A stretch of DNA of 64,000 nt from Crotophaga sulcirostris (Eukaryota; Chordata; Aves; Cuculiformes; Crotophagidae). Position numbers and translations under genes: made by a program. The stretch is taken from NCBI GenBank assembly GCA_013397455.1, contig VYZB01000035.1, positions 4,104,753-4,168,752 on the forward strand. Reading direction: 5' to 3'. Positions 1 to 11,500 of this stretch are shown here, in pieces; the stretch's first letter is position 1, and each line of letters opens with the position of its first letter. A model generated the notes under the pieces. The model had not been told where the DNA came from and did not search any database. It was given only the letters and a program-made list of their open reading frames with translations.

Positions 1-3000
1 CTCAAGTCCTTATGAACTTTTTTAAAAAAAACAGCAATTAACAATCCTTGTTGCCATTTTTTTTTCACTTTCAGAATTACTTGTATTAATAAACTGCAAC
101 AACACCCTAGTTGATTTAAAACAACGCTGTTTCCATATCTCTATGATATGAAATGATCTCTAGTGGAGCTGTCAATACATTGCACTGTTTAGATACATCC
201 CATCAGAACTTCACCAAGGATATAACTACAGAGATCAGGCTTATCCCTGCTGCCCGGCAGGTTGTATTACCTAATGCTGGATCAACACACTGCTGCTACC
301 ATGAAGACAAACCCAGAACAAGTCAGAAATGACTGCTGCACCAGTGTCCCAAACCTGCTTGGAGTCTTACAGCCCTGAAGCATCCCCTGATTGCAGATGA
401 GGTGACAGTGGGTGTATTTGCACTCTCCTATGTACTTGCTGCACAATTGCCAGCGAGTCATGCCAGCTCTTTGCAGTATTGTTTCCTGTCTTTGTCTGTA
501 CCACATGCAGATTCAAGCTATTTTGTGTCATAGACTAAAGTCTGAAGTCTGTCAGTCAGCCTAAATCCCACTTGCCTGTTCTGAGGCTGGCATAACAACC
601 CTTGATCTTTTTGGAAACTCTAGGCAATAGGATTTGTATTGTAAGACCAAACCCATGCAAACTTTACAGCAAATAAATGGTTCTATGCCTTGGTGTATTG
701 ACTAAGTAAGGAAATTCTACTAGTTTAGCAGAAAATACTTAGTTTGAAAAAGAGGATTTCTCAGAACTGTTGACACTGCTTGTTTCTTTTAAAAGTTATG
801 ACTATTTCTAGACACATTAGCAGCACACTAACTACAATGCTAGCACTGGCTAAAAATAGTTTTTAGTTAAATATTATATTTAATGTTCAAAGTTAAACAT
901 TAAAATGCAGCTGCTCAGGGGAAGAGACAGCAAAAGACCAAATTACCTTGTGTAGAAAGGCTACAGAACTAACTGAAACAGTCTTCCATGATGGTTTCCT
1001 CTCCCTTCATATTGTATTCACCAGACAGCTGCCTGTAACACTGTTTTCAGTAACAGCATTACAATTAAGAGATATACAGAATATTTCATCCAAGTTTTGA
1101 CAAAAGCAATGATTGACTTCCTATTTTTTTAATCTCAAAAATTCTTACAACTAACCCTATCTTTAAACAAGTTATGCTACTCTATACTGACAAATGTACA
1201 GACTCTGCAATACATAAAGCTTTGAGCTTTTCAACTTTCTAGCTACATAGTTGGGCAGCCAAAATCAACACATAATGAGAGGATGTTCAGATGACAGATT
1301 GCAAAGTCCACAAGATATATTTTAGCTTTCTGTCTGCAACTTTGTATTTGAAAACTTCGTATTTGTTTATCATTATTTTTTAAACAGGAAGCTTAAACTT
1401 CTTCCTCATTCTAGTTCTCACAGCAACATGGGTGTCTGAACCGAATGAACACCCTACTTCTACTAACACACTCTTTACTTGTTAGTGCTGAGATACTCAA
1501 ACACCTCTTAAAACACACATAGTTGAGCCCTTGGGAAGTCAACAGGAGGTTTGCTGACAGTTTTGAGACAAGGTCAGGGTTTCAACCACCAGGAAACAAA
1601 CCAGCCATGCGCACCAAGCATTTCCTTCCATACCAAATAGACAGGAGCATTCATTAAGACTCTGAATTTCCATAGAAATCACCCCTTTCCACTTCCATAG
1701 CATTTAACTATTCTGTCCTGACATATTTTGGTATTAATGCCTGTATAACTTTTAAAATAGGAAGTACACTTTGCATTCAAACTGGAACAGAGCTGCAACT
1801 GTGGTAGTCTTCAGTTCCTCTAAAAGTTTCAGTCAGGTGTGAGCTTCTGATTGTACCTTTTATCTTCCACTCAACATCTCTGTCTTTCAATGGGAGTATA
1901 ACTAGTGGCAATTCAGCTTGTCAAGCTACTGAATGAAGTCCACAGAACTGGGTCTACTGGCAAAAATGACATTAAGAATGAGAACACTTCACCAACACTC
2001 ACTAAAGCAAGACTCCTCTGTACATACATGAAGTTTAAAGAATTCAGAAGATCTCTATATATTTGTGGTAATTTCTGCATTAACTGGCTCCTGCATCACA
2101 CTGTCACTCCATACCCAAGCAAAAAACGAATCTTAGTATCAACCTAGTTTCTAGCAAGGTGTTTGTCAAGCATGGATGAAATCCACTTTTCCCTTGATTA
2201 TTTCCAGTCAGATGACTCCCGAACACAGAGACAAGAAAGTGGGAATCCCACAACTGAGCAGCTCGCCAGGGTCCTTCTTGAAAGTTCCATCAGGACAAAA
2301 CAATGTGACATGTTAAGCACAGCACTTGCTAGATCTCAGCAGCACTCGCCTAACTATTCTGCAAGCTCCAGTCAGCTACAGTTAATAAGCACCTAATATA
2401 TTTTGTATTTTCACATTTGGATGTTCGAAGAGTTTTCCTTCTTTTATAAAGCCCACATACACTACAATAAGAACTCCTTAAGCAATATTTTTACTGTTTA
2501 AACAGTGTTTTAGTATCAGGACCTAGATTCTACATGGATCCTTAACTTTCAGAAAGCAAAAAGTATATGCTGCATTCCACAGAAATGCTTGAAAATTTGA
2601 ATCTGATCTGAATCAGGATTTTATACCTTTAAATACCCAGAGACAAGTCATGGGGCTTCCTTGTATGTGACGGTTTTTTTTTCTAAATAAAGGTCACAGA
2701 AACAAAGCTTCTCCCAAACAACTCCTAAATGTGACTTCCTTTGTAAACTACTGCCAAAACAAAGTGCAAAATCCTTCAAGCAGGATGAAAACAGGCAGAA
2801 ATTGACAAAATGCTGAAAGACTGCGGGGGAAAAAAATTGCAGCCAGTTACAATGTTAGCTAAAGAAAAATTGTATCATGGTAACAGCTAGGATTAGTAAA
2901 ATTTCTGCAATATAACACTGCTCAATCTATTTGGCTGCAGTAGATTTTACCACCCAAATGCTAGGATGAGACAAGGTGCACCTTACGGAGTGACTCTGTC

Positions 3001-5239
3001 ATCTACCTAGGGCAGCCCAAAACACATTACCATCTTTGGACTGCATCTGCTGCTGACTTTAGCAGTAAATTTGCAGCAGGTAAAATTAATCTTAAAAAAA
3101 AAACACAACACTTTTGGAATGAAATATACACTGTATGCTGTAAGATAAATACTCCCTGCACCTGAGGGATTCTCATAACAAACTCATGACAACTGACCTA
3201 GTAATATACAAGCAAACATTAGATCTTCCACTATTTTATCTAGTGGGATGAGGAAGGTTAAGGTTTTTTCTGTATTTATCTATTTTTTTCCTTTAAACTA
3301 GGGCTAAAATATTTAGAGACAGATCATATTTTCCACTTTGTGCTTCTACAGCTCCTAATGTGCTGGAATCCTGGTCCACAAAGGCAGGCTGGGGGCTTCC
3401 ATAATACAAAACCAACCAGGAAGCACAACAAACATGCAAACAAAATAACAGTAAAATTAATTCCTTCCTGCCTTCTTTTAAGACGAAAGTTTCCAGATTT
3501 TCTTTTATCATCTAATTTCAAGTAGAAGTCAAACTTAAATACATACAGGGTAGGGAAATGCAAGCAAAGTTTATTTAAAACTTCCTTTGCTCCAAAATAG
3601 CAACACTAACACAAAAGATGTCAAAAGGTAATTTTTTATTCCATTCTGCCCAGTTCCCTCAGACTTGCCACATTAGTCATGTTGAAACATACCAAAACCA
3701 AGTTTACATTGTGTAACAGCTAGAAGTATTATTTTTTAGGAAGAAAAAACCCAATTATTAAATTGTGCCACTGGTCAACGCTTTAGTCATTTTCCCTAGA
3801 AAAGATTCTGTCCAACAAAGATGTAATTTAAAGCCCAGTGTGGAAAATATAAATTATAGAAGCCTGAACTGCTGTCATGTCAGGCCTAATGCATCACCAA
3901 CACTCAGCATATAGGGCTGAAAAAAGGATATGCTTATCATTATTTGATTCATCCACACTGATATTTATAAAGAACTAGGTGAAGAAAATGTATAGCTTTC
4001 ACAAGCCTAGAAGAACAAATTAGTTCTCAGGAAAATGCCTTAAGTAAGGGAATTATGTTTCTTAGTAGCACACAAAGCATTTAGAGGCCTGACGATGAAG
4101 CAGGAATAGGAAAATGAATGCTGGGTACTGGAACTGTTGGGGAGGGGAGGGAACAGGAGTCCAGCTGAAAATGGACCTGGGATGACTGTTCCAAAGTGGT
4201 GAGTTTCTTGTACTGATGGTAGACAAATGCCTCATGGGAAAGCAAAGATGGACCAGGACCACAGGACATCTACTGTGCTACATGTTCCCACCCAAATGTC
4301 CTTAACAGCAGCTTGTTCATTTTGAACCAAATGCTTGAAATCAAGCACACCAAAGGAGAAGTTATCCTTGCACAAAATCTGACTGTGCTGGATACTGAGT
4401 TTCTGTGAGGCCTACCAGGATGTTAATGACTACATACAGCTCATGGGCCCTTTTTTTCCTCTCACACTCCCTCCTAAAGAGTTTCACTTCAACGTAAGCT
4501 ACTAAGAAGAGTGCTCATTATTATAATAATCTAAGACTACAAGAGATGTCTTCTTGAAGCGAAAATAAATTCAGTTTATAACAACGCCATCAGCTAGCAT
4601 CACCTTCTTCTAAATTTAAGAGATTTTAACTTTCTTTTTTTTTCCCTCTCCTTTTTTCCTTCTTTTCTATTAACAGCACTTGCAGAAAGGCTGCACTGCC
4701 AGCAAAGCACACGCCTGGACAATGACTGGTCAGGAGGGCTCCACTCGCCCTGCTGGCACGGCTCCCTGCCTTTGTACAGCTTGTTCATCGGTGGAGGGGG
4801 TCACAACACACAAGCACATAATTTCTGGCAATAAGCATCCCAGGATTTTATCACTGAACTTCAATTAAGACGCAGTGCCTCGCATTCCATGCAAAGTGAA
4901 GTGAAACCCTCCCCTTCCTTCTACAGTTCCAAGAAGCGCCCACTCCTGATGCAGCAGCAAGGGGTTCTCCAGGAACGCAGAGATAAGGTCCAGCCAGGGG
5001 CCTGACGCGCCAGGCCCAGGCTCACTATTTACACGGGTGATTTTTATAATCTCCCTTCCTCCCGCTGACACGCTTTGCTTTGCTCTCCTCGGATCTGGAA
5101 TTGCAGGAGAGTTTTTCAACACGGCGAGGGTGACCATCCTACCCTAACAGGTCAACATAAGCTGCTGCAAACCACCAGATGCAGGCCCAGGGTCTCTCCC
5201 TGGAGCATCAAGTCTGAAACCACGGTCTCAGGAAGGGGC
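1..5239. other. AT-rich noncoding stretch, presumed STX7 intron 1
   Basis: No exon, RNA gene or clear repeat is recognised here. The longest open frames are under 95 codons and resemble no family I know. Because the CpG island to the right looks like the start of a minus-strand gene (STX7 by synteny), this is most simply the first intron of that gene. I looked for the STX7 start exon and did not find it, so the coding part presumably lies left of the window. Confidence 0.45.
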
Positions 5240-5271
5240 ACGGGGGATGAGGGGGCAAGAGAAAGGGGGCG

Positions 5272-5610
5272 NNNNNNNNNNNNNNNNNNNNNNNNNNNNN
5301 NNNNNNNNNNNNNNNNNNNNNNNNNNNNNNNNNNNNNNNNNNNNNNNNNNNNNNNNNNNNNNNNNNNNNNNNNNNNNNNNNNNNNNNNNNNNNNNNNNNN
5401 NNNNNNNNNNNNNNNNNNNNNNNNNNNNNNNNNNNNNNNNNNNNNNNNNNNNNNNNNNNNNNNNNNNNNNNNNNNNNNNNNNNNNNNNNNNNNNNNNNNN
5501 NNNNNNNNNNNNNNNNNNNNNNNNNNNNNNNNNNNNNNNNNNNNNNNNNNNNNNNNNNNNNNNNNNNNNNNNNNNNNNNNNNNNNNNNNNNNNNNNNNNN
5601 NNNNNNNNNN
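5272..5610. other. assembly gap (339 Ns)
   Basis: A run of unknown bases inside the CpG island. Purine-rich sequence (GGGGGC, GGGAGGAAGGGG) flanks it on both sides, so the gap probably hides a GA/GC-rich tract that failed to sequence. Reading frames that cross it are artefacts. Confidence 0.99.
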
Positions 5611-5946
5611 GGAATGGGAGGAAGGGGCGAAGGAGGGGGAAAAGAGGGTAATGGAAAGGGGCGGTGGTGACACAAGCAATGGCATCCACAGCCTCCCGGC
5701 AGCCCCGGCCCCACCCGCCACACGGCCCGCTCACCACCACTACCCCCACACCCCCACCTCACCCCGGGCCGGGCGGCAGCGCCGGGGGGCCGGCCCTGGC
5801 CCCAGCGAGGGCCCGCGGCGGCCCCGGCCGTTCCCGCCGCCCTCAGACCGGCTTCCCCCGGCTGACAGTCCCTTCCCAGCTGCCTGTGCCCCCCGCCCTG
5901 ACCACCCTGCGCTCCGCCGCCCCAAGGGGCTTCCCGCTGCCCTTAC

Positions 5947-6110
5947 CCGGCCCCGGCGCAGCTGCTCCTGGTGGGCGCGGCGGCGGCGGCGGGGAGGGGC
6001 GGGCAGGTCCCGTCCCCGCCCCGTGGTGACGGCGGAGCCGTGGGGAGGCGGTGCCGGGGCGGCCACTGATGGCGGCGGCGTCGCTCCGCTCTCGGCCTCC
6101 CGGGCTGCCG
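5947..6110 (-). other. STX7: putative 5' noncoding exon 1 of STX7
   Basis: On the minus strand the island contains a strong splice donor: the exon would end GGGGCCGG and the intron would start GTAAGGGC at 5946. Upstream of it lies GC-rich sequence with a CGG-repeat-like tract, as is usual for first exons. STX7, a late-endosomal Qa-SNARE, has a noncoding first exon in other vertebrates and a long first intron, which agrees with no coding sequence being visible. The transcription start is not defined; the right boundary is a guess. An unrelated transcript using the same island cannot be excluded. Confidence 0.4.
6068..6076 (+). promoter_or_regulatory. YY1-like motif in CpG island
   Basis: GATGGCGGC, the core of the YY1 site often found close to transcription starts of CpG-island genes. 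Its ATG also opens a 46-codon plus-strand frame, so a short divergent transcript is possible but otherwise unsupported. Confidence 0.3.
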
Positions 6111-6249
6111 GGCACAGGCGCTCCCAAGGGGGACGGAGCAGCCCCAGCCGCTCCCGGGGCCGCCAGCGCTGCGCGAGTGGGAAAAATGGGGTGTGGGGGC
6201 GGGAGAGTGTAAGTTAGGGGGAAGGTGCTGTCAGGGACGCCGGGGAACG

Positions 6250-6494
6250 GCAGCAGGATGTGCCGGGAAGGGTTAGGTTGGATATAGGAACAGGTTTCGC
6301 CCGGAGGGTGGTGGAGCACTGGCACGGCTCCCCAGGGAAGCAGTCACGGCGCCAGGGCTGACAATGTCCCAGAAGGGTTTGGACAAAGCCCTCAGACACG
6401 GGGTGAGCGTTGGGGTGTCCTGTGCAGGGACAGGAGCTGGGCTGCAGGGTCCTTGTGGGTCCCTTCCAGCTCGGGTGACTCTGTGATTCTGTTA
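6250..6494 (+). mobile_element. CR1 LINE fragment (3' end)
   Basis: This matches the 3' end of avian CR1 elements: the part around 'gagggtggtggagcactgg', then 'cccttccagctcgggtgac' and the terminal 'tctgtgattctg'. It is a short 5'-truncated copy sitting right next to the CpG island and it is GC-rich itself. Confidence 0.85.
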
Positions 6495-7104
6495 CATCAG
6501 GAATTAAGGGGCAAACAGGAGTAGGGAAACAGGGTTGCAGTGAAAAATAAATGTTACTACATTAATATCCTGCTTTGAAGCATTGCCTTCAGTTTTGGGT
6601 GCTTTCTTTCTGAATGAGAATGGACACATAGAGGAACGATAGAATGGCTGGAGTTGTGTAAAGGGATGGGGGTGACGGGGGACTTTGCACCCCCAGAGGG
6701 AGGTCAGGATGCACAGAGACAATGCAATACAAGGCCAGAAAATAGGACTTAATTATCTCGCAGTCTGCCTGGGGTTCCACAACAACAACTGGGCGGAGGT
6801 TCACAGCAACTGGGAGATGTTCATGGTGCCACCGAGCTCTTACCCATGGCGAGAAGCACAGGGTCTGGTGTAGCTTAGCCCTTATGTGTGAGGTGGGTGT
6901 GTGGTAAGCGCGTGCAAGCGGTAGATTGGCCTGTCTACTCTTCATCTATTCCTATGACTGGTGAACAGTGAAGACAGCTGCATGATATTTCTTACATTCT
7001 AGTTGCTGGCTAGAGCAAAAATAAAGTTATTTTTGCCGCAGGTTTTGGTACAAGACTGTGGGAAGCCTGAACGGTGTTCATTGCCTAGTCTCCTCATAAT
7101 TTTT
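6495..7104. other. intergenic, nothing recognised
   Basis: No gene, RNA or repeat recognised between two CR1 fragments. Confidence 0.6.
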
Positions 7105-7352
7105 CCACTATGATCCATACAGGTTGGAAGGGACCTTAAAGCCCATCTAGTTCCAACCCCCCCTGCCATGGGCAGGGACACCTCCCACCAGCCCAGGTTG
7201 CTCATAGACGCATCTAACCTGGCCTTGAACACTTCCAGGGAGGGGGCATCCAAAACTTGCCTGAGCAACCTGTGCCAGGGCCTTGCCAGCCTCAGTGAAA
7301 AGTTTCTTCCTAATATCTGATCTAAATCTACCCTCCTTCAGCTTTAAAAAGA
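7105..7352 (-). mobile_element. CR1 LINE fragment (3' end)
   Basis: Contains the well-known avian CR1 3' region in reverse orientation: 'ggttggaagggacc', 'ccaaccccccctgccatggg', 'ctggccttgaacacttcc' and 'tttcttcctaatatc'. It is 5'-truncated and noncoding. Confidence 0.95.
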
Positions 7353-8329
7353 AGAAAACAAGAGTGAAATTATAGGTATATTTAAAGGTGCCTTTAAATG
7401 AAGAGATTTACAATATTTAGCTGAGAGAGCGGGCAAGTGATCCCAGAAACACAGGAAAAGTTAGGATAGTTTTCATGGCACTGGGTTCACTGGGTGGAGG
7501 AGCAGGCAACGTGGCTACAAGGGCAGCAGTCAGTAGCCACACTGCCAGAGAGCGATGGGAGCAGAGATGTGGGGAAAGCTGGTCTCCTCCTGACCTGAGA
7601 GGAAGGAGAGGAAGGGACAGGTGAGCCTTGAGGCTGCCTGCAAAGCAGCTGGGGCACTTCTGCATCCTCCTCTATTCTTCAAAGGGAAAATTACAGGACC
7701 AGATGCTCCCCATGTCCCTGGGGCTGGCCTGCTTCATTTGCAGGGTACCCCCATGTGCATTAAATACCACAGAGCACACAGCACCTTGTTGCTGGGAATG
7801 CTGTTGCCTCCACAAAGCCCAGCCTTGGCTAGGGGAGAGCTGCAGAAGCTGGGAAGTGCAAGTTTTTTTCTGCTATGTCGTAGATGTTGGTCATGGCTAA
7901 GATTTAGAAGTAACTATAACAGTGGAAATCTTAATAACATCCTAACCAACTAACACTGAGAGTCTAATAAACTACCAACACAACAGGGTGAAGTTAAAGG
8001 CCTGAAATACACAGGCTACCCTTTACATAGGTGGTTCTTGGTGTATCTCAAAGCATGGTGAAAGGAGAGACAACATAGCCGCTGAGACTTGTATGCCCGC
8101 ATATAGTTCTTACGTTAATTGATGCTTGGAAGTGTCCTTTTCTGGCTTTTATAAAATAAAGTTACTAAGGAAAAATCATTCTGATATGCCTATTTGCTGC
8201 AGGAATGCTGCATATATCTTCTGTCTAGTTTTAATAAGCTATTTTGATTAGCAATGTTTTTAATGCTGCTATGTGCGTGGGTGTTTGCCCCCAAGCTGTT
8301 GACACACTGAAGCTGATCCAAGATGATCC
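7353..8329. other. intergenic, nothing recognised
   Basis: Open frames near 7417-7953 overlap on both strands without codon signature or family similarity. They look like chance frames in moderately GC-rich DNA. Confidence 0.6.
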
Positions 8330-8337
8330 CACTAGAT

Positions 8338-8540
8338 CAGAGTTGTCACACTCGTGGCCTGTGGGCCGGATCCATCCCTCCACCTTGTTTTATCTGACTC
8401 AGCACCTTGTTTGTACCCGTTGGCAGCACCAAACTCCTTGTCCCTGCGCTCCTGCCAGCGCTGGGCACGTGTGCAGTGTGTGACGCGTGTTACACTACAG
8501 GGGCAGGAGAATGGCGGGAACCAGGAGTTTGACACCCCTG
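8338..8540. mobile_element. hAT-type MITE (203 bp) with 8-bp target duplication
   Basis: The ends are imperfect inverted repeats: left CAGAGTTGTCACACTC, right (reverse complement) CAGGGGTGTCAAACTC, a sequence type typical of vertebrate nonautonomous hAT transposons. The element is flanked by CACTAGAT at 8330-8337 and CACTAGGT at 8541-8548, a 7/8 match of exactly the 8 bp expected for hAT insertion. It is too short to encode a transposase. The near-intact duplication indicates a clean single insertion; the family name is not known to me. Confidence 0.85.
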
Positions 8541-8548
8541 CACTAGGT

Positions 8549-11500
8549 GGTGCACTAATTAGAGTATAATGCACATCCTTTCTGAATTATGGCCTCACCT
8601 TGATTTTTATCTCCAAATGTCATATAAACTCTGTTGACAGAGCCTGGTGACTCTTGCTTTATAAAGTTTCAGTTGAGCTGTCAGCTTTTCTCCAGAAAAC
8701 AATACATGTTTTGCTATGTGATTTCAAGTACGTACTTCCAATTAAAAATAGTGAGAAATGGCCATTTGTCAGTGAAAATACTTAATCCTAGAGATCATTG
8801 TTTGCTTACTGTTTTTGGTAGCTTGGAGGTAATGCACAGTCATCACTGATCAATGTTCATTCTTGTGCTATGGAAAAGATGTATCTAAACACTTTCCTAG
8901 TGATGCTGAATGTTTTATGAACAAAATGCTGGTGCTCACCTGCTGTTAGTTCACTTATCATCAACCTTTACTTGTTCAATAGCTAACAATCTTTGTCCTA
9001 TGATGCCTTACAGTAACTGATTGCAGCAAAGATACTGCAGCCTGGGAGGAAAAGATGGATCATAAACCAAACTTAATAAGTTGTCCATACTAGGAAAATA
9101 TTTAAGTGGCCTATTTAACATAGTCATATAAAATAATTATAAAGACACAGTTAAAGACCATCTAGAAAGTCGTGTTTATTGATCAGATACTGCTAAGAGC
9201 ACAGTGTATCCTCAGAAGATTTTTTACTCCTACAGAAAATCTGTTGGCTGGGAGAAAGTGCTCTGTTTTACCCTTTTGGATAAAACAGGAGGATTCCTTT
9301 GGTTTCTGCATGCTTTCCTTTGCTAGCAAATAAGAATGTTTTCAGTGGTGTATAATCCATGGACAGGAGTTGTAAGGAAGCTGTCTCTAAGTGTTATTGT
9401 CAGAGATGCTGAAGAGGAGTGCTGCTACACATTTCTGTCTGTAAGTTCATCTAACTGGCTTGTTTCTAGAGCTCCCATACCAGCATTACCTAGGGTTTGA
9501 GTTTGTCGTCATATATTCACCTACTTATGGATCTTTCCTGTTGCTTTTGGAGAGTGATCAGATTTCAATTGATTAAATGAAATGGGGAAAGCTCTGGGGG
9601 AAGAAAGGAGAAAATATTGAGACCTCGCTATTCATCAGTACAGTGTACCATGGAGTATGCTCTGGGTATTCACTAACCAAAGATCAGAGTATGTGCCATT
9701 TATATTCCTGTTATGTAAGTAAAACTGAGCTAAAAGGGATATCGCTTCAAACACGCACTGTTTGAGGATCCGTACTCAGTATGGTATCTGATGCTTGAAA
9801 GAACTGGAAATTAAACCCAACCCAGCGTAGTGTGATTTTGAAAGGGCACGCCTTCCTAGCCCAGTATCTGAATCTGCTCCACCCTTCTGACTCTCTATTT
9901 TTGCCTCCCACATCTTGCTCCTGCCTTGGCACCAAACTGACAGGCACGTGGGCCCAACAGGGTGGGTGGCACAAGCATCAAGTCTGCCTGTGACACAGGA
10001 ACAAGGCACTCATTCCTGTGCAACTTCCTATGTGGGCATCATGCATAATGAGATGAGGGGGAAGCAGCCCAACCCTGGCGTCATATTCCTGATGAGTGTC
10101 CTATTTCCAAGGTGTGAGTGGTGTGTAAATTACCTTATGGGAAAATTTCATCCTCTGCTAGCGGATTTCACTTGCATGCCTCTGATAACAAAAGTAATGC
10201 TGCCAGCATTTGTTACTGATAGCCAACTGACTGGTAGAGCTTCCCAAGTGGTTCTTGCTGAAGCACTCCAGCAGTTGGCAGAATTCCTGTTACTATCGTC
10301 TTCATCTCCATTTGTTAATTTAATTAAAATGTCCGCTCCAGAACCTGAAATGAGGTTAGGTTTCTATTATACTCAATGCTGTACAAAATTATGATGGATG
10401 GTGGCTTCCAACATGAACAAGCTTGTAGGTTCCTTTTATTACAGAATGCCTGTAAAACCCATTTGTTTAAAAAACCTGTGTTGATCATTTGCATGTTATT
10501 TAGGTTGATGCTTGCTCTCCAGCAGCAGTAACTAAGGTTGACATGATTATTTCAAAGCCTAGTCTTTATTTAAGAAGAACCTGCAAATTTTGTCAGCTTT
10601 CTTTCTAGCTTCTAACTTATAAGGGGCATAAAATTAAATGACAATATTTTGTTCAGATAAAGAAATACAAGTCTACAGAAGGAAATGTATTAAAAAGAAT
10701 AAAATTTATGGACTTAAAGATCAGCAGGTAGCTCAGATAGGATTGCACAGACTGTCATTTTGAAAATGAGATCATGGTAGAGCAATCTATCTTCATCATA
10801 GTACAGCTCCTCCTCCTCATCACCATCATTATACAATTCATAGTTACCTTCATTACTTTTTGAATCCATAGAGAAAAATACCCACACAATGTGATCCTAA
10901 TGGAATTTAACTATGTAAACCAAACAGGTGTCAAAGGCGGGGGGACAGAGGGAGAGTTACAAAGATGTGGAAAATATCAATGATAGTTGCAAAAATATTC
11001 CCAGAGTTTTAACTGCTTTTCCTTCTCACCTGCTTTTCCTTCTTCCTGCTCTGCTACTCACTGTCACTGTATATATCAGTAGTCTGCGTTCTGCTTCTCT
11101 CTCTCCATCATTCCAGCACGCTGTTTAGCCAAAAAGGAGATATAACAACAACCACCCAGTGTTATGGCACAGTCCTTATACTGTGGCACAGACAGTGGTA
11201 ACCCATTGAGGGAATAAGGCTCATCTGCTTCCACAGAAGTAAAGAAAATTGTAAAGACAAGTTATGCAATGAGACTCAAAAAATAAATGACCAATTGAAT
11301 ACTTTCATGGCAAATACCCTCTGTAATCTGTTGAGGACTGGTAGAAAATATCTAAAAAACAACTAGATTCAGGTGTCCTCTAGGCAGGACATGACTCAGT
11401 TTCAGACTTAGAGATTTCTACATAGCCAAGTGTCTAAACTTCTCTTATATGTCTTGCTTAAGTCTGATGCCCCACAGAGGGGTGATCTACTGCCATTTTA

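Larger units (their letters stand above)
5240..6200. promoter_or_regulatory. STX7: CpG island promoter
   Basis: The sequence changes abruptly from AT-rich to very GC-rich, with many CG dinucleotides and several GGGGCGGG-type Sp1 boxes (for example near 5995-6025). It is the only such island in the window. It is interrupted by a run of Ns. In the conserved order STX7-TAAR-VNN the island is where the STX7 promoter should lie, and the gene should be transcribed to the left. The island itself is directly visible; the gene name is an inference from synteny. Confidence 0.8.

Noticed and set aside
5075..6325. Long frames crossing the gap, up to 380 codons
   Set aside because: They owe their length to untranslated Ns and to stop-poor GC-rich island sequence; there is no motif, and both strands are equally open.
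9915..10394. 159-codon plus-strand frame
   Set aside because: No recognisable motif, no splice or promoter context, and opposite-strand frames overlap its start; treated as chance.
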